From assembly GCF_041431415.1 (NCBI RefSeq), contig NZ_CP107845.1, positions 4,278,001 through 4,342,000 of the forward strand: a DNA stretch of 64,000 bases, given 5' to 3'. This document shows positions 29,952-39,296 of the stretch, in pieces. A program made the translations under genes and the position numbers. The DNA comes from Streptomyces sp. NBC_00513. Its GTDB lineage: Bacteria; Actinomycetota; Actinomycetes; Streptomycetales; Streptomycetaceae. How positions within the stretch are numbered: position 1 is the first letter of the stretch; every line of letters starts with the position of its first letter. The notes beneath the pieces were generated by a model, which was not told where the DNA came from, searched no databases, and saw nothing but the letters and a program-made list of their open reading frames with translations.

Positions 29952-30953
29952 GTGGACACCTTTGCTCTGATCGTGACCATCGGTGTCGCGCTCGGCTTCA
30001 CCTATACCAACGGCTTCCACGACTCGGCGAACGCCATCGCGACCTCGGTCTCGACGCGTGCGCTGACGCCGCGTGCCGCGCTCGCGATGGCCGCGGTGAT
30101 GAACCTCGCCGGTGCCTTCCTGGGCAGCGGCGTGGCCAAGACGGTCAGCGAGGGGCTGATCGAGACGCCCCACGGCACCCGGGGGATGTGGATCCTCTTC
30201 TCGGCGCTGGTCGGTGCGATCGTCTGGAACCTGATCACCTGGTACTTCGGACTGCCCTCGTCGTCCTCGCACGCGCTGTTCGGCGGCATGGTCGGCGCGG
30301 CGCTGGCCGGTGGCACGGAGGTCATCTGGACCGGCGTGGTCGACAAGGTCGTCATCCCGATGTTCGTCTCGCCGGTGGTGGGTCTGATCGTCGGTTACCT
30401 GGTGATGGTCGCCATCCTGTGGATGTTCCGCCGCGCCAACCCGCACAAGGCCAAGCGCGGTTTCCGCATAGCCCAGACCGTCTCCGCGGCGGGCATGGCC
30501 CTCGGCCACGGGCTCCAGGACGCTCAGAAGACCATGGGCATCGTGATGATGGCCCTGGTCATCGCCGATGTGCAGGGAGCGGGCGACGCCATCCCGGTCT
30601 GGGTCAAGCTCGTGTGTGCCGTCATGCTGTCGCTCGGCACGTACGCGGGTGGCTGGCGCATCATGCGCACCCTCGGCCGCAAGATCATCGAGCTGGACCC
30701 GCCGCAGGGCTTCGCGGCCGAGACCACCGGCGCCTCGATCATGTTCGGCTCGGCGTACCTCTTCCACGCGCCGATCTCCACCACCCACGTGATCACCTCG
30801 GCGATCATGGGCGTGGGCGCCACGAAGCGGGTGAACGCGGTCCGCTGGGGCGTCGCCAAGAACATCATCCTCGGCTGGTTCATCACCATGCCGGCGGCCG
30901 CGCTCGTCGCCGCGGTGAGCTTCTGGATCGTGAACCTGGCCTTCGTGAACTAG
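29952..30953 (+). CDS. pit: Low-affinity inorganic phosphate transporter (Pit)
   Basis: A 333-residue polytopic membrane protein of the PiT family. It has the two duplicated signature blocks: YTNGFHDSANAIATSVS near the N-terminus and LGHGLQDAQKTMGIVMMAL in the second half. Eight to ten hydrophobic helices and the conserved LPSSSSHALFGGMVGA and APISTTHVITSAIMGVG loops are present. It takes up metal-phosphate with a proton or cation gradient. GTG 29952 follows the PhoU-like stop after five bases. A strong terminator follows at 31011. Confidence 0.94.
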   Translation: MDTFALIVTIGVALGFTYTNGFHDSANAIATSVSTRALTPRAALAMAAVMNLAGAFLGSGVAKTVSEGLIETPHGTRGMWILFSALVGAIVWNLITWYFGLPSSSSHALFGGMVGAALAGGTEVIWTGVVDKVVIPMFVSPVVGLIVGYLVMVAILWMFRRANPHKAKRGFRIAQTVSAAGMALGHGLQDAQKTMGIVMMALVIADVQGAGDAIPVWVKLVCAVMLSLGTYAGGWRIMRTLGRKIIELDPPQGFAAETTGASIMFGSAYLFHAPISTTHVITSAIMGVGATKRVNAVRWGVAKNIILGWFITMPAAALVAAVSFWIVNLAFVN

Positions 30954-31010
30954 CCGTCGGAAAGCGTGGTGGTCGTCAAGACGACCGCGCGCCGGGCACG
31001 ACACGAAAGC

Positions 31011-31049
31011 GGGCCGGCTCCCCCCACCCAGGGGGAGCCGGCCCTTTTT
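31011..31049 (+). terminator. Rho-independent terminator after pit
   Basis: GGGCCGGCTCCCCC, a short loop, GGGGGAGCCGGCCC and TTTTT. It serves pit on the plus strand; pstB ends convergently at 31119. Confidence 0.9.
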
Positions 31050-31118
31050 CTTTCGCCTCGCGGTGGCACCGCCATGCAGCACCGCGGGACGTCTATCGCC
31101 ACATCCGGGGGTCTGGGC

Positions 31119-31895
31119 TCAGCCGAAGCGACCCGAGATGTAGTCCTCGGTTGCCTGGACGGACGGGTTGGAGAAGATCCGGTCCGTGTCGTCGATCTCG
31201 ACGAGCTTGCCGGGCTGGCCGACGGCGGCGAGGTTGAAGAACGCGGTGCGGTCCGAGACGCGGGCCGCCTGCTGCATGTTGTGCGTCACGATGACGATCG
31301 TGAAGCGCTCCTTGAGCTCCCCGATCAGGTCCTCGATCGCGAGGGTGGAGATCGGGTCGAGCGCGGAGCAGGGCTCGTCCATCAGCAGGACCTGGGGCTC
31401 GACCGCGATGGCGCGGGCGATGCACAGGCGCTGCTGCTGGCCGCCGGAGAGGCCGGAGCCGGGCTTGTTCAGGCGGTCCTTGACCTCGTTCCAGAGGTTG
31501 GCGCCCTGGAGGGACTTCTCGACGATGTCCGTCAGCTCGGACTTCTTGAACGAGCCGTTCAGGCGCAGACCCGCCGCCACGTTGTCGAAGATCGACATGG
31601 TGGGGAAGGGGTTGGGGCGCTGGAAGACCATGCCGACCGTGCGGCGGACCGCGACCGGGTCCACGCCGGGGCCGTACAGGTTCTCGTCGTCCAGCAGGAC
31701 CTTGCCCTCGACGCGGCCGCCGGGGGTGACCTCGTGCATGCGGTTGAGGGTGCGCAGGAAGGTGGACTTGCCGCAGCCGGAGGGGCCGATGAAGGCCGTC
31801 ACGGAGCGGGGTTCCACGGTCATCGAGATGTCGTCGATGGCCTTGTGGGTGCCGTAGAAGGCGGAGAGGCCGCTGACGTCGATTCGCTTGGCCAT
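31119..31895 (-). CDS. pstB: Phosphate ABC transporter ATP-binding protein PstB
   Basis: A 258-residue ATPase of the high-affinity Pst importer. Walker A is GPSGCGKST, the Q-loop VFQRPNPFP, the ABC signature LSGGQQQRL, Walker [14 protein letters not shown], and the switch His is in VTHNMQQA. The length is standard for PstB. Last gene of the minus-strand pstSCAB operon, 29 bases after pstA. Expression should follow PhoR-PhoP through the PHO box before pstS. Confidence 0.97.
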   Translation of the reverse strand: MAKRIDVSGLSAFYGTHKAIDDISMTVEPRSVTAFIGPSGCGKSTFLRTLNRMHEVTPGGRVEGKVLLDDENLYGPGVDPVAVRRTVGMVFQRPNPFPTMSIFDNVAAGLRLNGSFKKSELTDIVEKSLQGANLWNEVKDRLNKPGSGLSGGQQQRLCIARAIAVEPQVLLMDEPCSALDPISTLAIEDLIGELKERFTIVIVTHNMQQAARVSDRTAFFNLAAVGQPGKLVEIDDTDRIFSNPSVQATEDYISGRFG

Positions 31896-31924
31896 GAGGG
31901 GTCACATCGCTTTCATGAGTCGCG

Positions 31925-33007
31925 TCAGCGACCGGTCTTCGGGGCCTTCCAGCGGGCGATGCCGCGGGCCACCAGATTGAGGATCATGACGAAGGCGATC
32001 AGGACGAGCGCCGCCGCCCATGCCCGGTCGTAGGAGGCTTCACTGCCGACCTTGTACTGCTCCCAGATGTAGAGGGGGAGCGAGGACTGGGCGCCTTCGA
32101 AGGGGTTGCCGTTGATGAGCTGCGAGCCGAAGACCAGCAGCATGATCGGCGCGGTCTCGCCGGCGATGCGGGCGACGGCCAGCATCACTCCGGTGGAGAT
32201 GCCGCCGATCGCGGTGGGGAGCACGACCTTGAGGATCATGCGCCACTTCGGCACGCCGAGGGCCAGGGCGGCCTCGCGCAGCTCGTTCGGTACGAGCTTG
32301 AGCATCTCCTCGGTGGAGCGGACCACCACGGGCATCATCAGGATCGACAGGGCCATCGCGCCGGCGAAGCCGGAGGGCCCGAAGCCCAGCATCAGGTTCC
32401 AGGTCGTCAGGATGAACAGACCCGCGACGATGGAGGGGATGCCGGTCATCACGTCGACGAAGAAGGTGACCGACCGGGCGAGCGGGCCCCGGCCGTACTC
32501 GACGAGGTAGACGGCGGTCAGCAGGCCGATGGGCGCGGCGATGGCGGTGGCCAGGGCGACCTGTTCGATGGTGCCGAGCAGGGCGTGGTAGACGCCGCCG
32601 CCGGGCTCGAAGCTGGTCACGCCGTTCATGGAGTGGCCGAGGAAGTCCCCGCTGAGGACCTTCATGCCGCGGCTGATGGTGGTCCACAGCAGCGAGAGCA
32701 GCGGGATGACCGCGAGGACGAAGCAGACCCAGACGACGGAGGTCGCGACCCGGTCCTTGGCCTGGCGGCGGTTCTCGATCACCGAGCTGGCGACGTACGT
32801 GACGGTGACGAAGAGCAGGGCGGCGAGCAGACCCCACTGGATCCTGCTGTCGAGGCCGAAGGCGAGGCCGATGCCGCTGCCGAGGACGATCGAGAGGACG
32901 GCGATGCCGGCCGGTGCCCAGCGGGGCAGGCCACCGCAGGTGAGGGTGGCGGGGGCGACGGACTTGCGGGCCCGGGTGGGCCGCTGGTCCTGGAGGGTGT
33001 GGCTCAT
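31925..33007 (-). CDS. pstA: Phosphate ABC transporter permease PstA
   Basis: A 360-residue permease. Six or more hydrophobic helices follow a longer than usual N-terminal region with two extra helices (APAGIAVLSIVLGSGIGLAF; LLAALLFVTVTYVASSVIE). The permease-ATPase coupling loop is ELREAALALGVPKWRMILKV. ATG 33007 shares one base with the pstC stop (TGATG), so translation is coupled. Confidence 0.95.
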   Translation of the reverse strand: MSHTLQDQRPTRARKSVAPATLTCGGLPRWAPAGIAVLSIVLGSGIGLAFGLDSRIQWGLLAALLFVTVTYVASSVIENRRQAKDRVATSVVWVCFVLAVIPLLSLLWTTISRGMKVLSGDFLGHSMNGVTSFEPGGGVYHALLGTIEQVALATAIAAPIGLLTAVYLVEYGRGPLARSVTFFVDVMTGIPSIVAGLFILTTWNLMLGFGPSGFAGAMALSILMMPVVVRSTEEMLKLVPNELREAALALGVPKWRMILKVVLPTAIGGISTGVMLAVARIAGETAPIMLLVFGSQLINGNPFEGAQSSLPLYIWEQYKVGSEASYDRAWAAALVLIAFVMILNLVARGIARWKAPKTGR

Positions 33008-33996
33008 CAGGCGTTCGCCCCCGAGAAGTCCTTGCGGCGGGCGATGATCAGCCGGGCCGCGCCGTTGACCAGCAGGGTCAGGAGGAAGAGGACCAGACCG
33101 GAGGCGATCAGCGCGTCGCGACCGAACTCGTTGGCCTCGTCGAACTTCGCGGCGATGTTCTGCGCGAAGGTGCCGCCACCCGGGTCGAGGATGTGGCCGG
33201 AGATCAGGAAGCTCGGGGAGAGGACGGTCGCGACGGCCATGGTCTCGCCGAGGGCGCGACCGAGGCCGAGCATCGAGGCGGAGATGACGCCGGAGCGGCC
33301 GAAGGGCAGCACCGACATGCGGATGACTTCCCAGCGGGTCGCGCCGAGGGCCAGGGCGGCCTCCTCGTTCATGCGCGGGACCTGGAGGAAGACCTCGCGG
33401 CTGACGCTGGTCACGATCGGCAGGATCATGATCGCGAGCAGGATGCCGACGGTGAACAGCGAGCGGGCGACGCCGGGCTGGCTCTTGTCGAAGATGTACG
33501 TCCAGCCCAGGTACTCGTCGAGCCAGAGGTTCAGTCCGCCGAGCTGCGGGACGAGGAAGAGGGCGCCCCAGATGCCGTAGACGATCGACGGCACGGCGGC
33601 CAGCAGGTCGACCACGTACGCCAGCGGCGTGGCCAGCTTGCGCGGCGCGTAGTGCGAGATGAAGAGGGCGATGCCGACGGCGATCGGAACCGCGATGACC
33701 ATCGCGATGATCGAGCTGACGACGGTGCCGAAGAGCAGGACGGCTATGCCGAAGACGGGGGGCGTGGCCGACGCGTTCCAGTCGAAGGTGGTGAAGAAGT
33801 TTCCTTCGTTCTCCGACAGGGCGATGGTCGCGCGGTAGGTGAGGAAGGCGGCGATCGACGCCATGATCACCAGGAGGGCGATGCCGGAACCCTTGGAGAG
33901 CCCGGCGAAGATCTTGTCACCGGCGCGGCCGGTGGACCTCTCGCTCCTGGAGACGGGCGGAGCCGCGTCTGTCTGGGTGGGTGTGGTGGAAGCCAT
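33007..33996 (-). CDS. pstC: Phosphate ABC transporter permease PstC
   Basis: A 329-residue permease with six main helices, starting MASTTPTQTDAAPP at ATG 33996. The frame opens earlier at 34023, but that start has no ribosome site. The EAA-type coupling loop is NEEAALALGATRWEVIRMSV. It lies 128 bases after pstS, with a strong hairpin in between (34073-34108) that may reduce transporter relative to binding-protein expression. Confidence 0.95.
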   Translation of the reverse strand: MASTTPTQTDAAPPVSRSERSTGRAGDKIFAGLSKGSGIALLVIMASIAAFLTYRATIALSENEGNFFTTFDWNASATPPVFGIAVLLFGTVVSSIIAMVIAVPIAVGIALFISHYAPRKLATPLAYVVDLLAAVPSIVYGIWGALFLVPQLGGLNLWLDEYLGWTYIFDKSQPGVARSLFTVGILLAIMILPIVTSVSREVFLQVPRMNEEAALALGATRWEVIRMSVLPFGRSGVISASMLGLGRALGETMAVATVLSPSFLISGHILDPGGGTFAQNIAAKFDEANEFGRDALIASGLVLFLLTLLVNGAARLIIARRKDFSGANA

Positions 33997-34072
33997 GGTC
34001 TTTCCGGTCTGTGTGGGGGGCATGCCCCCTGGCGGCGGTGCACCGGATTCCCCCGGGTGGAGGGGGAGGGTT

Positions 34073-34108
34073 CCCGGCGGCCGGATCGGACGGGATCCGG
34101 CCGCCGGG
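34073..34108 (-). terminator. Intercistronic hairpin between pstS and pstC
   Basis: CCCGGCGGCCGGATC and GATCCGGCCGCCGGG form a perfect 15-bp stem with a six-base loop. There is no T run, so it is probably a partial terminator or a 3' end stabiliser that lets pstS accumulate above the permease genes. Confidence 0.7.
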
Positions 34109-34123
34109 AGGGAGAGTCTGGAA

Positions 34124-35263
34124 TCAGCCGAGCTTGCCGATGGTCTCGCGGACCTTGGCGTTGATCTCGGCCGGGATCGGGGCGTAGCCGTTCTCGCCGA
34201 GGGCCTTCTGGCCCGCGTCCGAGGCGGTGTAGTTCAGGAAGGACTTCACGGTCGGGAGCGTCTCGGCCTTGTTGCCCTTGTCGCAGACGACCTCGTAGGT
34301 CACCAGGACGATCGGGTACGCGCCCTCGGCCTTGGTGGTGTAGTCGAGCTTCAGCGCCAGGTCGGAACCGGTGCCGGCGATCTTGGCGGCGGCGATGGCC
34401 TTGGAGGCGTTCTCGCCGGTGGCCTTGACCGGGGTGCCGGCGCCCGTGTTCAGGTCGACGGTCTTGATGTTCTGCGACGCGGCGTAGGAGAGCTCGAAGT
34501 AACCGATCGAACCGTCGACGGCCTTGACCTGCGAGGCGACACCGGAGGAACCGGAGGCGCCGAGGCCACCCGGGGCCGGCCACTTCTTCGCGGGGTCGTG
34601 CGGCCAGGCGTCACCGGCGGTGGCCTTGAGGTACTTGCCCAGGTTCTCGGTGGTGCCCGAGTCCTCGGAGCGGTGGAAGTGCTGGATCGCGGTGCCGGGA
34701 AGCGTGACGCCGGGGTTCAGCTTCTTGATCGCCTCGTCGTCCCACTTCTTGATCTTGTCGTTGAAGATGTTGGCGATCGTGGCGGCGTCCAGGTTCAGCT
34801 TGTCCACACCCGCGACGTTGAAGCCGATCGCGATCGGGCCGCCGACCATGGGCAGGTTGATGCCCTGGCCGCCGGTGCAGATCTTCTTCGACTCCTCGAC
34901 CTGCTCGGGCTTCAGCGCGGAGTCCGAGCCGGCGAAGCCGACGGTGCCCTGGTTGAAGGCGACGATGCCCTCACCGGAGGAGGAGGACTTGTAGTTGACC
35001 TCCACGCCGGAGCAGGCGGCCATGTAGTTCTTCACCCACACGTCCACGGCGTTCTTCTGCGCGGACGAGCCGGAGGCGAGCAGCTTGCCCTTGGCGCCCT
35101 CGCACTTGACGTCGCCGGGCGCGGGGGCCGAGGCCTTGCCGCTCGCCGAGGAGTCGTTCTTGGTGTTGTCGTCCGAGCCGCACGCCGTGAGGACCAGGGC
35201 GCCGGACACGACAAGCGCCCCGAGGGCGGAGGCACGAAGCATGCTCTTGCGCTGAAGCTTCAC
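34124..35263 (-). CDS. pstS: Phosphate-binding lipoprotein PstS
   Basis: A 379-residue lipoprotein: signal LRASALGALVVSGALVLTAC with lipobox LTAC and mature GSDDNTKND. The phosphate-binding loops include LLASGSSAQKNAVDVW, SSSSGEGIVAFNQGTVGFAG and FHRSEDSGTTENL. It captures phosphate outside the membrane for PstCAB. ATG 35263 is the natural signal-peptide start. Three good PHO-box units lie at 35399-35442, so it should be induced by PhoP on phosphate starvation. Confidence 0.97.
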   Translation of the reverse strand: MKLQRKSMLRASALGALVVSGALVLTACGSDDNTKNDSSASGKASAPAPGDVKCEGAKGKLLASGSSAQKNAVDVWVKNYMAACSGVEVNYKSSSSGEGIVAFNQGTVGFAGSDSALKPEQVEESKKICTGGQGINLPMVGGPIAIGFNVAGVDKLNLDAATIANIFNDKIKKWDDEAIKKLNPGVTLPGTAIQHFHRSEDSGTTENLGKYLKATAGDAWPHDPAKKWPAPGGLGASGSSGVASQVKAVDGSIGYFELSYAASQNIKTVDLNTGAGTPVKATGENASKAIAAAKIAGTGSDLALKLDYTTKAEGAYPIVLVTYEVVCDKGNKAETLPTVKSFLNYTASDAGQKALGENGYAPIPAEINAKVRETIGKLG

Positions 35264-35398
35264 TTTCGGGTGTTCCTTCCAGAAGCCGCCGGCCGCTTTC
35301 TGTATCGGGGCGGCGTGCGAAGAGGACTACGGGTTGGCGGGGTGCGGGCAGTGGGCTTTTCGGCCCGGCTCGCACCTTGCGGTACTGAAATTAGGCAG

Positions 35399-35442
35399 AA
35401 CAGGTGAAGCGGTCGACGGCCCTCGGTGAACGGACGGTGAAC
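35399..35442 (-). promoter_or_regulatory. PHO box (PhoP-binding direct repeats) upstream of pstS
   Basis: On the minus strand the 11-base units GTTCACCGTCC (35432-35442) and GTTCACCGAGG (35421-35431) are adjacent. One weak unit follows (35410-35420), then CTTCACCTGTT (35399-35409), all in exact 11-base register. The Streptomyces PhoP consensus is GTTCACC plus four bases. A possible -10, TAATTT on the minus strand, lies at 35388-35393. Confidence 0.88.
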
Positions 35443-35893
35443 CGTGGCGGGCGGGCCGGTGCGGTTGGGGGGGTTTGTACCTGGGCGTAACGGGGCGTTA
35501 TCCGCACGTTATGCCGCCGTGACCTTTGCCTGGCCGGCGGGGTGGGGTGGGGGTGGTGGGGTGGCCGGAAATCGGCGGTGGCGTCGTGGCCGTCCGACCG
35601 TCCGGCCGTCCCGCCCGGGGGTCGGGGTGGCTTGGCGCGGGGCCTTCGCCGGGGGCCTGCCCGGGGGGTTGGTGCGCAAACCCGCGGGGGCGGGGTGCGG
35701 GTGTCTTGCGGGGCGGGGCGGGGTGGGGCGCGGGGGTGCCTGCCGGTGCCGGTGCGTGGGGCGGTGCGGCGCCGTTGCCGGGGGCGCTGCCCCCGGGCCC
35801 CCGCGCCTCAAACGCCGGCGGGGCTGAGATGGGCTGGGCAGGGGTGGGCCCGGGCTCCCGCGCCTCAGACGCCGGCGGGGCTGAGGGGTGCGG
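35443..35893. other. GC-rich intergenic region with repeats
   Basis: About 450 bases, extremely GC-rich. No gene is supported: all frames are open by composition only. The right part holds the two dispersed-repeat copies listed separately. Confidence 0.55.
35801..35885 (+). repeat. Two copies of a 28-base Streptomyces intergenic repeat
   Basis: CCGCGCCTCAAACGCCGGCG plus GGGCTGAG at 35801-35828, and the same with one change (AGAC for AAAC) at 35858-35885. This GCCGGCG-centred sequence is, from memory, dispersed in many Streptomyces intergenic regions. Each copy can form a small hairpin around CGCCGGCG. Confidence 0.75.
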
Positions 35894-36838
35894 TCAGGGG
35901 AGGGCCGGGGTGGGGTGCCAGAGGGTGTGGAAGGTTTGGCGGGCCGCCTCGACCGCGTGGCGTTGGTCGGCGTGCAGGACGCCGAGGGCGTACGCGGTGG
36001 CCGGGGCGATGCGGGGGGTGCGGGCGGCGGTCGCGGAGGCGGCGGCGGCTTCGGAGGCGTCGCGGTGGTGGTCCAGGGCCTCGCCGGCGGCGGCGAGCCG
36101 GGTCACGTCGTCGCCGAGGGTTTCCCGGGCGTACCGGTGGACCCGCAGGAGGCGGCGTACCTCGTGCCAGGCGCCGTCCTCGTGCGCGGAGTACGGGGTG
36201 CCGCCCTCGGGGGCGGGGAGCGCGTCCACGGCGCCGACCAGTCGGGTTTCGGCCACCTCGGCCAGTGGGACCAGTACGTCGTCGACCCGGCCGCGGGCCG
36301 CGACGGGGTCGAGCGGGACCTCGGAGGCGAGGACGGCCACCGCGTCGGCGACCGCGTGGAACCGGGACGAGCCGAGGGCGGACAGGGTGGCCGAGTGGGC
36401 GCGGGTCCGGGCCAGGGTGAGCTGCCGTTCCAGCAGTGCGCCCGCCCGGGCCGAGCCCACGGTGAGGGCGCCGGCGGTGCCCCGGGGCGCGGGCACCTCG
36501 GGGGTTCCGGAGAGCCGGTGCAGGGCGTCCATGAGCCGCGCCAGGCGGACGGCGTACGCGTGCTCGTCGGCGAGGGTCGAGGACAGCCAGACGAGTTCCG
36601 TGCGCAGCGAGTCGGCCCAGGCCGACTCGGTCACCACCCGGAAGGTGCCCAGGGAGCCGGCGATCCGGCGCGCGGCCCCCCGCAGGCCGCGCGCCGCGTC
36701 GGTTCCCTCGCCGGTGTCGGCCGCCCCTGCCGCGCCGTCGCCGTGCAGGCGCAGCGCGCGCAGGAATGCGGTGGCCTGGGACCGCAGGTACGTGCCGAGC
36801 ACGTCGCCTGCCAGGGGGTCATGGTTTGGCTGAGCCAC
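35894..36838 (-). CDS. CHAD-domain protein
   Basis: A 314-residue helical protein of the CHAD family, which binds polyphosphate granules through conserved basic/His residues: [58 protein letters not shown]. It begins at GTG 36838 inside the last 20 bases of ppk, so the two are co-translated. Next to polyphosphate kinase its likely role is polyphosphate binding or granule targeting. Confidence 0.9.
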   Translation of the reverse strand: MAQPNHDPLAGDVLGTYLRSQATAFLRALRLHGDGAAGAADTGEGTDAARGLRGAARRIAGSLGTFRVVTESAWADSLRTELVWLSSTLADEHAYAVRLARLMDALHRLSGTPEVPAPRGTAGALTVGSARAGALLERQLTLARTRAHSATLSALGSSRFHAVADAVAVLASEVPLDPVAARGRVDDVLVPLAEVAETRLVGAVDALPAPEGGTPYSAHEDGAWHEVRRLLRVHRYARETLGDDVTRLAAAGEALDHHRDASEAAAASATAARTPRIAPATAYALGVLHADQRHAVEAARQTFHTLWHPTPALP

Positions 36839-39143
36839 GCCTGCGCCTCCGGGCGTCTATGAGCATCTCCTGTACGTGCCGCAGCGGCTGGCCCTCGGAG
36901 TCCGTGGCGTGCCGGGTCCACTCGCCGTCCGGTCCCAGGTGCCAGGAGGCGGTGTCGTCGGACATGCCGATTTCGAGGAGTCGGTCCAGTGACGTGCGGT
37001 GGGCCGGGTCGGCGACCCTGACCAGTGCCTCGATGCGACGATCGAGGTTGCGGTGCATCATGTCGGCGCTGCCGATCCACACCTCGGGTTCGCCGCCGTT
37101 GCCGAAGGCGAAGACCCGGGAGTGTTCGAGGAAGCGGCCGAGGATCGAGCGGACGCGGATGTTCTCCGACAGCCCGGGAACGCCGGGGCGCACGGCGCAG
37201 ATGCCGCGGACCCAGATGTCGACCGGGACGCCCGCGCGGGCGGCCCGGTAGAGGGAGTCGATGAGGGCCTCGTCGACGATCGAGTTCATCTTCAGTCGGA
37301 CGTACGCGGGGCGGCCGGCCCGGTGGTGGTCGGCTTCCTTGTCGATGCGGGAGACGAGGCCGTCGCGCAGCGACTTGGGGGCGGTCAGCAGTCGGCGGTA
37401 GGTCTCGCGGCGCGAGTAGCCGGACAGCCGGTTGAAGAGGTCGGAGAGGTCGGCGCCGACCTGCGGGTCGGTGGTGAGCAGGCCGAGGTCCTCGTAGAGG
37501 CGGGCCGTCTTGGGGTGGTAGTTGCCGGTTCCGACGTGGGAGTAGCGGCGCAGTTGGTCGCCTTCCTGGCGGACGACGAGCGACAGCTTGCAGTGGGTCT
37601 TGAGGCCGACGAGCCCGTAGACGACGTGGCAGCCGGACTCCTCCAGCTTGCGCGCCCACTTGATGTTGGCCTGTTCGTCGAAGCGGGCCTTGATCTCGAC
37701 GAGTACGAGGACCTGCTTGCCGGATTCGGCGGCGTCGATGAGGGCGTCGACGATGGGGGAGTCGCCGGAGGTCCGGTACAGGGTCTGCTTGATCGCGAGG
37801 ACGTCCGGGTCGGCGGCGGCCTGTTCCAGGAAGGCCTGTACGGAGGTGGAGAAGGAGTCGTACGGGTGGTGCAGCAGCACGTCCCGTTCGCGGAGCGCGG
37901 CGAAGATGTCGGGCGCGGACGCGGACTCCACCTCGGCGAGGTCGCGGTGGGTGCCGGCGATGAACTTGGGGTACTTCAGCTCGGGCCGGTCCAGGGAGGA
38001 GATCCCGAAGAGGGCGGTCAGGTCGAGGGGGCCCGGCAGCGGGTAGACCTCGGCGGCGCTGACCTTGAGTTCCTGTACGAGGAGGTCGAGGACGCCGGGG
38101 TCGATGGACTCCTCGACCTCCAGGCGGACGGGCGGGCCGAAGCGGCGCCGCATGAGTTCCTTCTCCAGGGCCTGGAGGAGGTTCTCCGCGTCGTCCTCCT
38201 CGACTTCGAGGTCCTCGTTGCGGGTGACCCGGAACATGTGGTGCGCGAGCACCTCCATGCCGGGGAACAGCTCCTCCAGGTGCGCGGCGATGACGTCCTC
38301 CAGCGGGACGTAGCGCTGGGGGGAGGCCTCCAGGAAGCGGGAGAGCAGCGGCGGGACCTTGACCCGGGCGAAGTGGCGGTGGCCGCTGACCGGGTTGCGC
38401 ACGACGACGGCCAGGTTCAGGGACAGGCCGGAGATGTACGGGAAGGGGTGCGCGGGGTCCACGGCCAGCGGGGTGAGGACCGGGAAGATCTGGTTGCGGA
38501 ACAGGGTGAAGAGGCGCGCCTGCTCCTTCTCGGTGAGGTCGGGCCACCGGATGAGGTGGATGCCCTCCTCGGCGAGCTGCGGGGCGATGTCCTGCTGGTA
38601 GCAGGCGGCGTGCCGGGCCATGAGCTCGCGCGAGCGGGTCCAGATCAGGTCCAGTACCTCGCGGGGCTGGAGGCCGGAGGCGGAGCGGGTGGCGACGCCG
38701 GTGGCGATGCGGCGCTTGAGGCCGGCGACGCGGACCATGAAGAACTCGTCGAGGTTGCTCGCGAAGATCGCCAGGAAGTTGGCGCGCTCCAGCAGCGGGG
38801 TGGCGGGGTCCTCCGCGAGCTCCAGCACCCGTTCGTTGAAGGCGAGCCAGCTGCGTTCGCGGTCGAGGAACCGCCCGGGGGGCAGCTCGCCGCCCTCCTT
38901 GTCGTCGTAGGTGTCCGGATCGGCGTCGAGGTCCGGATCGAGATCGACGTGGCCGACGTTCGGGCGGTGCGCGGCTATGGAGCCGAGCTGCGACTTCGCC
39001 GTGGCGGGCGTGTGAGACGGGTGCTGGGCGGGGACCTCGGTGGGGCCGACGCTGGGCTTGTGGCTCATGACTCCATTCTTCCGCGCACGCGGCAGGACAG
39101 GCGCGTCGGAAGTGTCGGCCGTCAGGCGGAGTCGGGGCTGCAT
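36819..39143 (-). CDS. ppk: Polyphosphate kinase 1
   Basis: A 774-residue PPK1 that makes polyphosphate from ATP reversibly. Domains in order: N-domain ([20 protein letters not shown]), head domain, and two PLD-like catalytic domains. The phospho-histidine block is [20 protein letters not shown], followed by [20 protein letters not shown]; a second active-site block is [17 protein letters not shown]. Start ATG 39143 was kept; ATG 39068 in frame is an alternative with a closer GGAG. It overlaps the CHAD gene by 20 bases. Confidence 0.95.
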   Translation of the reverse strand: MQPRLRLTADTSDAPVLPRARKNGVMSHKPSVGPTEVPAQHPSHTPATAKSQLGSIAAHRPNVGHVDLDPDLDADPDTYDDKEGGELPPGRFLDRERSWLAFNERVLELAEDPATPLLERANFLAIFASNLDEFFMVRVAGLKRRIATGVATRSASGLQPREVLDLIWTRSRELMARHAACYQQDIAPQLAEEGIHLIRWPDLTEKEQARLFTLFRNQIFPVLTPLAVDPAHPFPYISGLSLNLAVVVRNPVSGHRHFARVKVPPLLSRFLEASPQRYVPLEDVIAAHLEELFPGMEVLAHHMFRVTRNEDLEVEEDDAENLLQALEKELMRRRFGPPVRLEVEESIDPGVLDLLVQELKVSAAEVYPLPGPLDLTALFGISSLDRPELKYPKFIAGTHRDLAEVESASAPDIFAALRERDVLLHHPYDSFSTSVQAFLEQAAADPDVLAIKQTLYRTSGDSPIVDALIDAAESGKQVLVLVEIKARFDEQANIKWARKLEESGCHVVYGLVGLKTHCKLSLVVRQEGDQLRRYSHVGTGNYHPKTARLYEDLGLLTTDPQVGADLSDLFNRLSGYSRRETYRRLLTAPKSLRDGLVSRIDKEADHHRAGRPAYVRLKMNSIVDEALIDSLYRAARAGVPVDIWVRGICAVRPGVPGLSENIRVRSILGRFLEHSRVFAFGNGGEPEVWIGSADMMHRNLDRRIEALVRVADPAHRTSLDRLLEIGMSDDTASWHLGPDGEWTRHATDSEGQPLRHVQEMLIDARRRRRGSAKP

Positions 39144-39238
39144 GGTCGGATGCTGGCAAGCGCTTCTTAATGCCCGGTTAATGGCGAATGGCTTCCAGGG
39201 TCCGCCTGGCGCACGGGAGGACGCCGGGGTGACGGATT

Positions 39239-39281
39239 GCTCCGTTCGGGCTCCCGCGCACCGCGGGAGCCCGAACGGAGC
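39239..39281 (-). terminator. Perfect 20-bp hairpin after mshD
   Basis: GCTCCGTTCGGGCTCCCGCG, loop CAC, then its exact complement. It has no T run, the Streptomyces-type terminator shape. It follows mshD on the minus strand and separates it from ppk. Confidence 0.8.
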
Positions 39282-39296
39282 GGTTCGGGCGGCGCC

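Noticed and set aside
35443..35893. Several open frames in the intergenic region
   Set aside because: All open by extreme GC content only; no ribosome sites or family similarity.
36631..39159. 842-residue minus-strand frame over ppk
   Set aside because: Shifted frame of ppk with Arg/Pro-rich nonsense; ppk itself has full PPK1 motifs.
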